A DNA stretch of 64,000 nt from Polynucleobacter sp. MWH-HuK1 (GTDB taxonomy: Bacteria > Pseudomonadota > Gammaproteobacteria > Burkholderiales > Burkholderiaceae). The notes under the pieces were generated by a model. The model made no database searches. It saw only the letters and a list, made by a program, of their open reading frames with translations, and had not been told where the DNA came from. Made by a program: the position numbers and the translations under genes. The DNA lies in contig NZ_JACVPP010000001.1 of assembly GCF_018881815.1 (NCBI RefSeq), positions 186,001 to 250,000 of the forward strand, read 5' to 3'. How positions within the stretch are numbered: the stretch's first letter is position 1; each line of letters starts with the position of its first letter. Shown here one piece after another: positions 8,431 to 17,405 of the stretch.

Positions 8431-9666
8431 TTATGAGCGGTAGTCTGCATTAATAGATACATAGTCATGGGATAAATCACAGGTCCACATAGTTTGTGTA
8501 GCGATGCCACGACCCAGATCAATCTTGACAGTAATTTCTGGAGCCTGCATTACCCTCTGACCATCCGCTTCTTGATAATCTGGATTACGTCCACCATCTT
8601 TCGCAACCCAAACATCACCAAGCCACATTTGTACGCAATTCACATCTAGGTCAGAAATGCCTGCGTAGCCAATCGCAGCAAGGATGCGCCCCAAATTGGG
8701 ATCACTTGCAAAGAAAGCGGTTTTAACCAAAGGTGAATGGGCAACTGCTTTGGCAACCAAGCGGCACTCTTCAGGGGTTTTGCCACCAACCACTTCAATA
8801 GTCATGAATTTAGTCGCGCCCTCACCATCACGCACGATCATTTGAGCCAACTTGCGAGCCAATGAAATTAATGCTTCCTTCAAAATTGTGTAGCTAGGAT
8901 CACTCGCAGACTGAATCTGCACCGCTGACTGACCAGTTGCCATAATGATGAATGAGTCATTGGTCGATGTATCACCATCAATCGTGATTGCATTAAAAGA
9001 AAGGTCTGCAACTTCACGAGTTAGGTTACCAAGCAGGCCTGGTGCAAATCCTGCATCAGTTGCAATAAATCCAAGCATCGTCGCCATATTAGGGTGAATC
9101 ATTCCTGCACCCTTACAGATGCCTGTAATGGTAACTACGCCAACAGGCGTCTCAACAGTGACTGATGTGGCCTTAGGTTGGGTATCTGTGGTCATGATAG
9201 CTTCGGCCGCATCAAACCAGTTGTCCTCACCCAAATTGGCTACCGCTTTTGGTAAGGCAGCGATAATTTTTTCAATCGGCAGCGGTTCAAGAATCACACC
9301 CGTTGAAAAAGGCAAAATTTGTTCAGGATTAATCTTCAAATCTTTTGCCAAAGCGGCGCAGGTTTCTAAGGCATGCTTCATGCCTGATTCACCTGTCCCA
9401 GCATTAGCATTGCCAGTGTTCACCACTAGCGCTCTGATCTCACCATTACGACCCTCTTGAGCCAAATGCTCACGGCAAACCTGCACAGGGGCAGCGCAAA
9501 AACGATTTAAGGTAAAAACTCCTGCTACCTGGGTACCAGGCGCCAAGGTCATCACTAGAAGATCCTTGCGATTTGCCTTCTTAATTCCAGCTTCAGCGAT
9601 GCCCATCTGAAAACCTTTAACAGGCTTGAGTTCGGCTTTTTCGGGGAGAGGTAAATTAACGGCCAT
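8431..9666 (-). CDS. argJ: Glutamate N-acetyltransferase / amino-acid acetyltransferase
   Basis: Ornithine acetyltransferase of arginine synthesis: moves the acetyl group from N-acetylornithine to glutamate (cyclic pathway) and, in bifunctional forms, also makes N-acetylglutamate from acetyl-CoA. The self-cleavage site is visible as [14 protein letters not shown], with scission expected between Ala195 and Thr196, the new N-terminal Thr being the nucleophile. The GDTSTNDS motif and the C-terminal [17 protein letters not shown] are also typical. The full length of 411 residues is normal. It follows the AOR operon on the same strand with a 42-base gap, so some read-through from that operon is possible. 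In relatives argJ normally sits next to secA. Confidence 0.96.
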   Translation of the reverse strand: MAVNLPLPEKAELKPVKGFQMGIAEAGIKKANRKDLLVMTLAPGTQVAGVFTLNRFCAAPVQVCREHLAQEGRNGEIRALVVNTGNANAGTGESGMKHALETCAALAKDLKINPEQILPFSTGVILEPLPIEKIIAALPKAVANLGEDNWFDAAEAIMTTDTQPKATSVTVETPVGVVTITGICKGAGMIHPNMATMLGFIATDAGFAPGLLGNLTREVADLSFNAITIDGDTSTNDSFIIMATGQSAVQIQSASDPSYTILKEALISLARKLAQMIVRDGEGATKFMTIEVVGGKTPEECRLVAKAVAHSPLVKTAFFASDPNLGRILAAIGYAGISDLDVNCVQMWLGDVWVAKDGGRNPDYQEADGQRVMQAPEITVKIDLGRGIATQTMWTCDLSHDYVSINADYRS

Positions 9667-9708
9667 AAATAAAAATACTCAATCAATTGAAATAAATAAA
9701 AGGGAGGC

Positions 9709-10005
9709 CTATCCTCCACCCCTACGAGTATAAAGATCAAATCGATTCAGGACAGCTTCACAATCGCCTTGTGACCAGTCATCGGGAAATTGGAGCCTCA
9801 CCTGCAGAACCGGGATTTCTAAAAGTGCAATTTTTCGTACCGGCTGACTAGACCCAAAAATCCGCAATTGGGGTTGAGCAGCATCTTTCAAGACCCGGCC
9901 ATCCACAACAAGGCTTGTATTGGTATGGAGCTCGCCCAAGGCTTGGGGTAGCCAACGCATCAAGTCTGCACTGGTGCAACCCATATTTCTGTCAAATTGC
10001 GGCAT
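9709..10005 (-). CDS. Unrecognised 98-residue protein, last gene of the AOR operon, ends in Gly-Gly-Gly
   Basis: I do not recognise a family. The protein is soluble-looking, with no signal or membrane segment. An amphipathic start (CTSADLMRWLPQALGEL) is followed by alternating hydrophobic strands (LVVDGRVL, KIALLEIPVLQVRLQF) and a C-terminus RFDLYTRRGGG. It lies 18 bases after the stop of the MoaD-like gene on the same strand, so it is almost certainly co-transcribed with the AOR subunits. A role in making or inserting the tungsto/molybdopterin cofactor, or in AOR assembly, is inferred from position only. The triple-Gly end recalls ubiquitin-like carriers but could be coincidence. The start could also be the internal ATG at residue 8 (base 9984). 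Confidence 0.7.
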   Translation of the reverse strand: MPQFDRNMGCTSADLMRWLPQALGELHTNTSLVVDGRVLKDAAQPQLRIFGSSQPVRKIALLEIPVLQVRLQFPDDWSQGDCEAVLNRFDLYTRRGGG

Positions 10006-10023
10006 TCTGTAAATACGCGGGAA

Positions 10024-10278
10024 TTATCCGCCAGCAACTGGTGGGCAGATAGCCAATGCATCGTTCAACTTTAGGACATACTGATCGCGCTCTTCCGGTT
10101 TGATATAAACCCCATTCACCATCACTAAATGCGCTGATTTACTTGGAATCTTATACAGACTAATGACATCACCGATGGTGCTGCCATCAACTAACTCGAT
10201 ATCCGCTTCGATGCTATTTTTTTTATTAGAAGGTAAATAGCTTGCCAAGCTGGCAAACAACTTCAAAGTAACTTGCAT
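10024..10278 (-). CDS. MoaD/ThiS-like sulfur carrier of the AOR operon
   Basis: An 84-residue ubiquitin-fold sulfur carrier ending in PPVAGG. The C-terminal Gly-Gly, preceded by LNDALAICPP, is the site that is adenylated and thiocarboxylated in MoaD to supply the dithiolene sulfurs of pyranopterin cofactors. The N-terminal VTLKLFASLASYLP is the usual MoaD first strand and helix. Its place directly after the FAD subunit and before the 98-residue protein suggests a dedicated carrier for the bis-pterin cofactor of this AOR; homologous carriers accompany W-AOR genes in other bacteria and archaea. Whether it replaces or only supplements a housekeeping MoaD cannot be told here. Confidence 0.88.
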   Translation of the reverse strand: MQVTLKLFASLASYLPSNKKNSIEADIELVDGSTIGDVISLYKIPSKSAHLVMVNGVYIKPEERDQYVLKLNDALAICPPVAGG

Positions 10279-10287
10279 GCCAGAAGC

Positions 10288-11544
10288 TTAATTCATCCAG
10301 GCAGATTGTGCTTGACCTGCAGCTAGATAGGCGCTCATTGTCTTTGTAGGGTCACTCATTAACATTTGCTTCCAGTCACCCAATGGAACTCTTCCTTGAA
10401 TTAAACCTCGAAGCACACCAATATGCTCAGTTGTACCAACGCAAGTAGCGCCAACTAGAACATCATCGATAAACTCTAAGCGCAAGTATTTATAGTCCTG
10501 CAAATCGACTAATTCCACATGATCGCCGCCTTTAGCGCCAGACCATAAACCAAATGAAGACGAGATCAGCCCCAAGGTATCAAGGACGTTAATTTGAAGT
10601 GCGCCCGCACTCTTTGCAGTGCCGCCAGACATGGCAATCGCAGCAATTCTGGCTTGCTCAGCAGCGTTAGGCTGAATCGCATTAACGATACGCTCGCCCG
10701 TCGAAAAATCAATACTCTCGGTTACATCACCTGCTGCATAAATATCTGGATGAGAGGTTTGCATCTGCTCGTTAACCAAAATTCCGGTTTGAATTTCAAG
10801 ACCGGAAGAATTTAGATAGGCGATATTCGGACGTACACCAGTCGCTGAAATTACCAAATCAACTTCTAGAGTCTCACCGTTAGAAAGTTTTACCGTCAAG
10901 CCTGAATTAGCTTTTGTAATTGCCTCCACCTTCGTGCTGGTATGAACCTGAACGCCTTTATCTTCAACCCATTTCTTAATCATGCCACCGGCTACAGAAG
11001 TCATCATTCTCGGAACCATACGATCCCCCATCTCAACAACCGTAAGCTCAACTTTTCTACTGGCTAATGCTTCAAGAATGATGCAGCCGATAAAGCCAGC
11101 GCCCATCTGTAAGACTCGGGATCCAGGTTTTGCCAAATTTGTGATTACCCTAGCATCTTCCAATGTCCAGCATGGCTGAACGCCAGGCAAATCAATGCCA
11201 GGAATCTGAGGCTGCACAGGAACAGAGCCTGTTGCAATCAGCAATTTATCAAATTGAATAGGCTGACCACCCTCTAACTCCAATTTCTTCGCCTTTATAT
11301 CTACCGCGATCACTTTTCCGTGAACCTGCTCAATTCTCAGTTTTTGATAATGATCAGAATCCTTACGTAAATAAGTCCCCGACTCATTAATATTACCCAT
11401 AAGCAAATAAGGAATTGCCATTCGTGAATAAGGAGGAGCATCCTCAGACCCGATCATCACAATCTCATCATGCGGAGCGCGCTTACGAATGATTTCCGCC
11501 GCAATGACGCCTGCCGGACCATTACCCAAGATGACATGCTTCAT
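10288..11544 (-). CDS. aorC: FAD-dependent NAD(P)H oxidoreductase subunit of AOR (AorC-like)
   Basis: A 418-residue pyridine-nucleotide-disulfide-type flavoprotein. FAD-binding VILGNGPAGVIAAE is at 4-17, the second Rossmann fold GAGFIG at 148-153 binds NAD(P), and the late FAD signature is VNEQMQTSHPDIYAAGDVTE. No redox-active CxxxxC disulfide follows the first fold, so it is of the NADH oxidase/ferredoxin reductase kind rather than a disulfide reductase. In the described heterotrimeric AOR of Aromatoleum, the FAD subunit passes electrons between the polyferredoxin and NAD+; the same role is inferred here. It starts 10 bases after the catalytic gene's stop. Confidence 0.85.
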   Translation of the reverse strand: MKHVILGNGPAGVIAAEIIRKRAPHDEIVMIGSEDAPPYSRMAIPYLLMGNINESGTYLRKDSDHYQKLRIEQVHGKVIAVDIKAKKLELEGGQPIQFDKLLIATGSVPVQPQIPGIDLPGVQPCWTLEDARVITNLAKPGSRVLQMGAGFIGCIILEALASRKVELTVVEMGDRMVPRMMTSVAGGMIKKWVEDKGVQVHTSTKVEAITKANSGLTVKLSNGETLEVDLVISATGVRPNIAYLNSSGLEIQTGILVNEQMQTSHPDIYAAGDVTESIDFSTGERIVNAIQPNAAEQARIAAIAMSGGTAKSAGALQINVLDTLGLISSSFGLWSGAKGGDHVELVDLQDYKYLRLEFIDDVLVGATCVGTTEHIGVLRGLIQGRVPLGDWKQMLMSDPTKTMSAYLAAGQAQSAWMN

Positions 11545-11554
11545 ATATAAAAGC

Positions 11555-13402
11555 TCAAAGACCCAGGCGCTTCAATGTTTCGGCACTTGGACGCCCTTCA
11601 ACATCCCAACCGCGAACTTGGTAATACTCGGGAAGCATCTTATCTAGCCCGCTAACTACGCCCTTACCTGGTCCTGTCTTCGCAGCCTCTTCCATTAAAC
11701 GCTTGGGCAACTTATCGTCCTTATTCGTAAAGCCTGCGCGATTATTAAAGTCACGTTCCATATTCCAGATACGCTCACCAATAGTCGTTAAATTTTCTAC
11801 TGTAAATTCATCGCCACAAGCCGCCTGCAATTGCGGGGCCACATCAGCCAGGGTCCATGCGAAGCTGGTGAAAATACAAATTCCAGCAGAATCAAATGCA
11901 GCAGTAGCATCCTGAAATGCCTTAACCAACTCTGGCTTACCTTGCGTTTCACTAGGTTCGGTCTTAACTGGAATTCCCAATACCTCTGAAGCGATGGTGT
12001 ATCCGCGGAGGTGGCATGCACCACGATTTGATGTAGCGTAAGCCAAACCAATACCCTGAATCACGCGACCATCGTACGCAGGGAACTCTTGACCCTTCAC
12101 ACTCATAGAGAGGTCTGGGTATCCATATTTTTTAGTTAAGCGAGCAGATCCAAGACCAATTTCTTTACCAAAGCCAGTACCCTCAGTAGTAATTTCCGCC
12201 AAATAGCAAAGGGCCTTAGCAGATCCAAATGGAGCCTCAATGCCAATTTGCTCTTTGGTTAAAACGCCCATCTCATATAGCTCCATCACAGCACCAATAG
12301 TGGCACCGAATGAAATCGGATCTAAGCCTTGCTCGTTGCAAAGCTGATTAGCGTATTGCAATGCCTCAAGATCATTCACTCCATTTGCCGCACCAAGCGC
12401 CCAAGCAGCCTCGTACTCAAGGCCGCCAGAAGCATGCATATGCTGTGGTTTATTTTCGATTGAGAAATGAGTGTCATCAATTTTTGAGATGCGTCCACAA
12501 GCAATCGTGCATGCAAAACAAGCTTGGTTGGTTACTAAGTGCGCTTTACCATCCGTCTCACGAGGAGCTGCCATTGCTTCAGCAGAAATATCTTTTGCAC
12601 CCTCAAACTGAACATCTTGATGATTGCGAGTAGGTAGTGCGCCCACCTCATTAATCACGTTCATCAATACTTGTGTTCCATACGTCGGGAGACCTTGACC
12701 AGTAACAGCATGACCAGCTAATACAGCCTTACCTGCTGCAACTGCATCCATAAATGCTTTTGGATTTTTAAGATTGCCAACCCCTTTGGTACCACGAACT
12801 GCAATGGCCTTTAAATTCTTGCTACCCATTACTGCGCCAACACCCGAACGTCCAGCCGCGCGATGTAAGTCATTCACAATAGCTGCATACAGTACTTGAT
12901 TTTCTCCGGCGCGCCCAATACAAGAAACCCGAATCTGGGGATCCTGGTGCTTCATTTTGATGGCAGGCTCTGTTTCCCAAACTGATCTTCCCCATAAGTC
13001 AGAAGCATCAATCAACTCTGCCTTATCATTTTCTATATAAAGATATACCGGCTTAGGTGATTTTCCTTCGAATATCACCATATCCCAGCCAGCCATCTTC
13101 AACTCTGCACCCCAATAGCCACCAGAGTTAGAGCATGCGATAGCCCCAGTTAATGGGCCCTTAGTTACTACCGTGTAACGACCACCAGTAGACGCAGTAG
13201 TTCCGGTCAAAGGACCAGTAGCCCAAATAATTTTATTTTCTGCAGAAAGTGGATCCACTTTTGGATCAACCTCTTCAACAAAATATTTAGATGCCAAACC
13301 ACGTGAACCCAAATAGGCTTTGGCCCACTCCATATTCAAAGGTTCAGATTGGCAAGTGCCCTTGCTTAAGTTAACGCGTAGTAGTTTTCCAGCCCATGAC
13401 AT
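11555..13402 (-). CDS. aorB: Aldehyde:ferredoxin oxidoreductase catalytic subunit (W/Mo-bis-pterin)
   Basis: A 615-residue member of the AOR family, which oxidises aldehydes to carboxylic acids (and can run in reverse) at a tungsten, sometimes molybdenum, bis-pyranopterin site. The [4Fe-4S] ligands are visible as C-x2-C-x3-C at Cys295, 298 and 302, with the distant fourth ligand Cys509 in DSAGIC (504-509). The family stretches GPLTGTTASTGGRY (63-76), GRSGVGAVMGSKNLKAI (184-200), GALPTRN (254-260) and ATSNRGACHLRGY (456-468) are present. An AGGAA ribosome site lies 7 bases before the ATG. The subunit make-up matches the AorABC type rather than the single-subunit archaeal enzymes. Metal identity and aldehyde range are not readable from sequence. 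Confidence 0.94.
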   Translation of the reverse strand: MSWAGKLLRVNLSKGTCQSEPLNMEWAKAYLGSRGLASKYFVEEVDPKVDPLSAENKIIWATGPLTGTTASTGGRYTVVTKGPLTGAIACSNSGGYWGAELKMAGWDMVIFEGKSPKPVYLYIENDKAELIDASDLWGRSVWETEPAIKMKHQDPQIRVSCIGRAGENQVLYAAIVNDLHRAAGRSGVGAVMGSKNLKAIAVRGTKGVGNLKNPKAFMDAVAAGKAVLAGHAVTGQGLPTYGTQVLMNVINEVGALPTRNHQDVQFEGAKDISAEAMAAPRETDGKAHLVTNQACFACTIACGRISKIDDTHFSIENKPQHMHASGGLEYEAAWALGAANGVNDLEALQYANQLCNEQGLDPISFGATIGAVMELYEMGVLTKEQIGIEAPFGSAKALCYLAEITTEGTGFGKEIGLGSARLTKKYGYPDLSMSVKGQEFPAYDGRVIQGIGLAYATSNRGACHLRGYTIASEVLGIPVKTEPSETQGKPELVKAFQDATAAFDSAGICIFTSFAWTLADVAPQLQAACGDEFTVENLTTIGERIWNMERDFNNRAGFTNKDDKLPKRLMEEAAKTGPGKGVVSGLDKMLPEYYQVRGWDVEGRPSAETLKRLGL

Positions 13403-13423
13403 GATATTTTTCCTATACTTTTT

Positions 13424-13900
13424 TTAGATAGCGCTATCTTGGTTGCCAAGTTTGTCGGCCCACTCACGCATTCTGTCCAGACCAGTCCAATCTGCATCTA
13501 CATAGGTAATCGCTTGCGTTGGACATGCCGTAGCGCAAGCAGGATCCCCCCCACATAAATCACACTTTTGCACCTTACCAGTCTCTTGAACATAGTTGAT
13601 CGTTCCAAAAGGACAGGAAATAGTGCAGACCTTGCATCCAACGCAAGTATCTTCTGAAACCACCTTGGCGCCAGTGATCAAATCCACTCGAATGGCATCT
13701 ACAGGGCACGCCTGCAAACACCAGGCTTCATCACATTGAGTGCAGGTGTAAGGAACTTTCTTGCCCGTTTTATGAAATTCAAAAACTTTGATTCGGGATT
13801 TGGAGGTGTTGAAAACCCCATAGTTTTCATAACTGCAGGCCATCTCACATTGAAGACACCCAGTACATTTGTCTGCATTAATAAGCAGGGACTTTTGCAT
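13424..13900 (-). CDS. aorA: Polyferredoxin (4x[4Fe-4S]) electron-transfer subunit of AOR
   Basis: A 158-residue iron-sulfur protein with sixteen cysteines in four groups: 12/15/18/22, 53/56/61/65, 86/89/92/96 and 113/116/122/126. That is enough for four [4Fe-4S] clusters, as in the AorA subunit of Aromatoleum-type AOR and related HycB/DmsB-like proteins. It would carry electrons between the pterin subunit and the FAD subunit. The ATG at 13900 is preferred over an upstream ATG (13927) because AAAAGGAA lies 5-6 bases before it and homologues start with a short MxKxLLxxxxKCTGC. This is the first gene of the operon, 23 bases ahead of the catalytic gene start. No signal peptide, so cytoplasmic. 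Confidence 0.9.
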   Translation of the reverse strand: MQKSLLINADKCTGCLQCEMACSYENYGVFNTSKSRIKVFEFHKTGKKVPYTCTQCDEAWCLQACPVDAIRVDLITGAKVVSEDTCVGCKVCTISCPFGTINYVQETGKVQKCDLCGGDPACATACPTQAITYVDADWTGLDRMREWADKLGNQDSAI

Positions 13901-13921
13901 GTAGATTCCTTTTGGCAATAA

Positions 13922-13937
13922 ATGCAATTTTTTGCAT
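13922..13937. promoter_or_regulatory. Inverted repeat ATGCAA-TTTT-TTGCAT upstream of the AOR operon
   Basis: A perfect 6-4-6 inverted repeat centred about 30 bases before the start codon of the first AOR gene. Its place between the presumed promoter and the ribosome site would suit an operator. No regulator gene lies nearby, and the AT-rich arms could arise by chance, so the function is inference. Confidence 0.35.
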
Positions 13938-14017
13938 ATTAGAGCAAATAATCATCGAAATTTGCGGCGCTAGATAGCTAGGGAAAGCCCTGAAGAATTA
14001 AAGGACTCTGATAAAAG

Positions 14018-14041
14018 AAAGGGGGGCTTAGTCCCCTTTTG
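14018..14041 (-). terminator. Probable rho-independent terminator after secA
   Basis: On the minus strand the sequence reads AAAGGGG-ACTAAG-CCCC(CC)TTT followed by a T-rich tract (CTTTTAT), 24 bases after the secA stop. A G/C-rich stem plus U-tract fits an intrinsic terminator that insulates the AOR operon from secA. Confidence 0.7.
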
Positions 14042-14064
14042 GTTAATGCTTGGCTGAATTGAAT

Positions 14065-16830
14065 TTAAGCTAATGCACCGCAGCAATTCTTATATTTCTT
14101 ACCACTACCACATGGGCAGGGATCATTGCGGCCTACCTTTGGCCCGGTGCGAATAGGCGCAGGCTGAATATCCACTGCAGCACCGCCATCACCAGTTGAT
14201 CCAGCAACTTCTTTTTCTGGATCGGCGTGCTGATACTGAACATCAGATAGTTTAGCTAAATCATCATTCATCGACTCAGATGCATGATCTAACTCACTTG
14301 CACTGCGAATCTGAACTGTCATGATGCTTTTGACAACATCATTCTTAATGACGTTAAGCAACTCACCATACAGCTCGAATGCTTCGCGACGATATTCTTG
14401 CTTTGGGTCTTTTTGGGCATAGCCACGTAAATGAATGCCTTGACGCAAATGATCCAAAGCAGCCAAGTGCTCACGCCAATGACTGTCTAAGCTATACAAC
14501 AGAACAGAACGCTCAAAACCAGCAAAAGACTCTCGACCGGAAAGATCTACTTTTGCATCGTAAGCTTCTTTAGCGGCTTGTAATACACGCTCAACAATCT
14601 CAGAATCATCTACGCTATCAGCTGCTTCAACCCAGTTCTTCAGGTCAACCGTAAGACCCCACTCGCTAGCAAGGACATTCTCTAACCCAGTAAGATCCCA
14701 CTGCTCTTCCATAGATTCCAGCGGTACATAAACTGAACAAACTGAACGCAATACATCTTCACGCAAATTGGCAATTAAGTCGCCAATATCGCTGCTTTCA
14801 AGCACTTCGTTTCTGAGACGATATGTTTCTTTACGCTGATCATTGGCAACGTTGTCATATTCGAGCAACTGTTTACGAATATCAAAGTTACGGCCTTCAA
14901 CTTTGCGCTGCGCAGACTCAATAGAACGAGTCACCATTCCAGCTTCAATCGGCTCGCCGTCTGGCATCTTCAACCGATCCATTACAGCGCGTAAACGATC
15001 GCCTGCAAAGATACGAAGGAGTGCATCATCCAATGAAAGATAGAAACGGGAGGAACCAGGATCACCCTGACGGCCTGAACGGCCTCTCAACTGGTTATCA
15101 ATACGACGGCTCTCGTGACGCTCTGTACCGATGATGTGCAATCCACCTGACGCAATAACCGCATCATGAATACTTTGCCACTCGTCCTGCAATTGCTTAA
15201 TCTTGGTTGCTTTTTCAGCATCGGAAAGTGAACTATCTGCCTCAATCAAGGAAGATTGCTTGCCAACGTTACCGCCCAACACAATGTCGGTACCACGACC
15301 AGCCATATTGGTGGCGATCGTGATCATTTTTGGACGCCCTGCTTGAGCAATAATTTCCGCTTCGCGAGCATGCTGCTTTGCGTTCAATACTTGGTGCGGC
15401 AACTTGCGTTGATCTAGTAGTTTTGCGATCAACTCAGAGTTTTCAATTGATGTAGTGCCAACTAGTACTGGCTGACCACGCTCATAACAGTCTTGAATAT
15501 CCTTAATGACCGCATCATAGCGTTCGCGAGAAGACTTATAGATTTGGTCTTGCTTATCTTTTCTTTGGCTAATGCGATTTGGAGGAATCACAACTGTTTC
15601 TAAGTTGTAAATTTCCTTAAATTCGTAAGCCTCAGTATCAGCAGTACCCGTCATACCAGCCAACTTGCCATACATGCGGAAATAATTCTGGAAAGTGATC
15701 GTAGCTAAAGTTTGATTCTCATTTTGAATCTGTACACCCTCTTTAGCTTCTACGGCTTGATGTAGACCATCAGACCAACGACGCCCCTGCATCAAACGAC
15801 CAGTAAATTCATCAACAATGATCACTTCACCATTTTGAACAACATAATGCTGATCGCGGTGATACAAAGAGTGTGCACGCAGAGCTGCATACAGGTGATG
15901 CATCAAAGTAATATTTTGTGGCGCATAAAGAGAATCGCCATCATTGAGTGCACCCAACTGAACCAATACTTGTTCAGCTTTATCGTGCCCTTGTTCTGTC
16001 AAATAAACCTGCTGGGATTTCTCATCCACCCAGTAGTCGCCAGGCTTTTCAACGCCAGTACCATCGGCCTTCTCTTCGCCAATTTGAAGCTCTAAGTACG
16101 ATGGCAGAGCATTAATCTTGATGTAAAGATCAGTGTGATCTTCTGCCTGACCAGAAATGATTAACGGCGTGCGTGCCTCATCAATCAGAATCGAGTCAAC
16201 TTCGTCAACGATTGCATAAGCTAAACCACGCTGTACACGCTGGCCCAAATCCTGAACCATATTGTCACGTAGGTAATCAAAACCAAATTCGTTATTTGTG
16301 CCGTAGGTAATATCTGCAGCATAAGCTTCTTGCTTTGCAGTGTGATCCATCTGGGATAAATTCACACCCACCTTCATACCCAAGAAGTTATATAGCTTGG
16401 CCATCCATTCAGCATCACGTTGCGCCAAATAATCATTGACTGTTACAACGTGGACACCTTTACCAGTCAGTGCATTTAAATAGACTGGCAGAGTAGCGGT
16501 TAAAGTTTTTCCTTCACCAGTTCCCATCTCAGCAATCTTGCCGTGATGTAAAGCCAAGCCACCGAGCAACTGAGCATCAAAATGACGCATCTTCATCACG
16601 CGCACACTCGCTTCGCGAACTACCGCGAAAGCTTCAGCAGCGATGTCATCCAACGACTCTCCAGCAGCAAGACGGGACTTAAATTCAGCAGTTTTTGCGG
16701 CAAGTGCAACATCATCCAAAGATTGCAGGCTCGCCTCAAAAGCGGCGACCTTGGCAACGACTTTGCGATACTGTTTTAAGAGGCGGTCGTTACGACTGCC
16801 GACCAGGGTTTTAAGAAGACCGATTACCAT
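14065..16830 (-). CDS. secA: Preprotein translocase ATPase SecA
   Basis: Motor of the general secretion pathway, which drives unfolded preproteins through SecYEG using ATP. Walker A MGTGEGKT is at 102-109; the [17 protein letters not shown]-type motif, the NMAGRGTDI motif and [15 protein letters not shown] mark the two helicase-like domains. The C-terminal zinc motif [15 protein letters not shown], which binds SecB and phospholipid, is intact. The length of 921 residues is normal. The gene is divergent from dciA and is followed by a terminator and then the AOR operon; in relatives it is commonly followed directly by argJ. Confidence 0.98.
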   Translation of the reverse strand: MVIGLLKTLVGSRNDRLLKQYRKVVAKVAAFEASLQSLDDVALAAKTAEFKSRLAAGESLDDIAAEAFAVVREASVRVMKMRHFDAQLLGGLALHHGKIAEMGTGEGKTLTATLPVYLNALTGKGVHVVTVNDYLAQRDAEWMAKLYNFLGMKVGVNLSQMDHTAKQEAYAADITYGTNNEFGFDYLRDNMVQDLGQRVQRGLAYAIVDEVDSILIDEARTPLIISGQAEDHTDLYIKINALPSYLELQIGEEKADGTGVEKPGDYWVDEKSQQVYLTEQGHDKAEQVLVQLGALNDGDSLYAPQNITLMHHLYAALRAHSLYHRDQHYVVQNGEVIIVDEFTGRLMQGRRWSDGLHQAVEAKEGVQIQNENQTLATITFQNYFRMYGKLAGMTGTADTEAYEFKEIYNLETVVIPPNRISQRKDKQDQIYKSSRERYDAVIKDIQDCYERGQPVLVGTTSIENSELIAKLLDQRKLPHQVLNAKQHAREAEIIAQAGRPKMITIATNMAGRGTDIVLGGNVGKQSSLIEADSSLSDAEKATKIKQLQDEWQSIHDAVIASGGLHIIGTERHESRRIDNQLRGRSGRQGDPGSSRFYLSLDDALLRIFAGDRLRAVMDRLKMPDGEPIEAGMVTRSIESAQRKVEGRNFDIRKQLLEYDNVANDQRKETYRLRNEVLESSDIGDLIANLREDVLRSVCSVYVPLESMEEQWDLTGLENVLASEWGLTVDLKNWVEAADSVDDSEIVERVLQAAKEAYDAKVDLSGRESFAGFERSVLLYSLDSHWREHLAALDHLRQGIHLRGYAQKDPKQEYRREAFELYGELLNVIKNDVVKSIMTVQIRSASELDHASESMNDDLAKLSDVQYQHADPEKEVAGSTGDGGAAVDIQPAPIRTGPKVGRNDPCPCGSGKKYKNCCGALA

Positions 16831-16884
16831 GGGATATTGAAGAAAATTAAGTCCTTGAGTTTATCACCCGCAACCCCATTTTTT

Positions 16885-17382
16885 ATGAACTTCACCCCTA
16901 AATCATCCCGCAAGCAGACAGCTCATGACTGGATGGATTACCTACGAGAATCCGATGGGCTTGGAGGGATTTTGGCCAAAACAGAGGATCTGGCAAAACT
17001 GAAGGGGCGACTCCATTCGGCACTGACAACCCTAGATTTGGGCCACCTCAGCTCAAAAATTGAAGCAGGATGGCGCTCCGGCTCGGAAGATGAGCTCTTT
17101 TTACTGGTGAGCAGTGCCAGCATTGCTAGTCGCTTACAGCAAATTTTACCCAGTCTAATCAGAGAGTTATCTAATTCTGGACTAGTCTGCAGAGCAATAA
17201 TGGTTCGGGTCAAACCAGCTCCGCCAGCCTGGGAGGTAAAACCCCGTTTAGAGGCCCGCGAGAAGCCAAAAGGCTTAAATGAGGCTGCTAAAAGGTCTTG
17301 GGAATCTTTGTTGGAAAAGTTAGGGCCAGAGTCAGGCTTACGTTCCTCTGTCGAGAAACTAATCAAAAACAAGCCAAAGTAA
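16885..17382 (+). CDS. DciA-like (DUF721) protein
   Basis: A 165-residue protein of the DUF721/DciA family. The fold signature is the stretch from LKGRLHSALTTLDL through LFLLVSSASIASRLQQILPSLIREL, followed by MVRVKP. DciA is the ancestral loader or helper of the replicative helicase DnaB in bacteria that lack DnaC; betaproteobacterial versions between lpxC and secA are usually annotated as DUF721. The C-terminal 50 residues are charged and probably flexible. The ATG at 16885 is preferred to a TTG at 16837 that would put the start 6 bases from the secA ATG on the opposite strand. It is the only plus-strand gene within the 28-kb minus-strand block. Confidence 0.75.
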   Translation: MNFTPKSSRKQTAHDWMDYLRESDGLGGILAKTEDLAKLKGRLHSALTTLDLGHLSSKIEAGWRSGSEDELFLLVSSASIASRLQQILPSLIRELSNSGLVCRAIMVRVKPAPPAWEVKPRLEAREKPKGLNEAAKRSWESLLEKLGPESGLRSSVEKLIKNKPK

Positions 17383-17405
17383 GCTAAAAGACTGCTTCAA
17401 ACCCT

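Noticed and set aside
16837..16884. N-terminal extension of the DciA-like protein from a TTG
   Set aside because: It would start 6 bases from the secA start on the other strand, has no ribosome site and adds a non-conserved segment; the ATG at 16885 is preferred.
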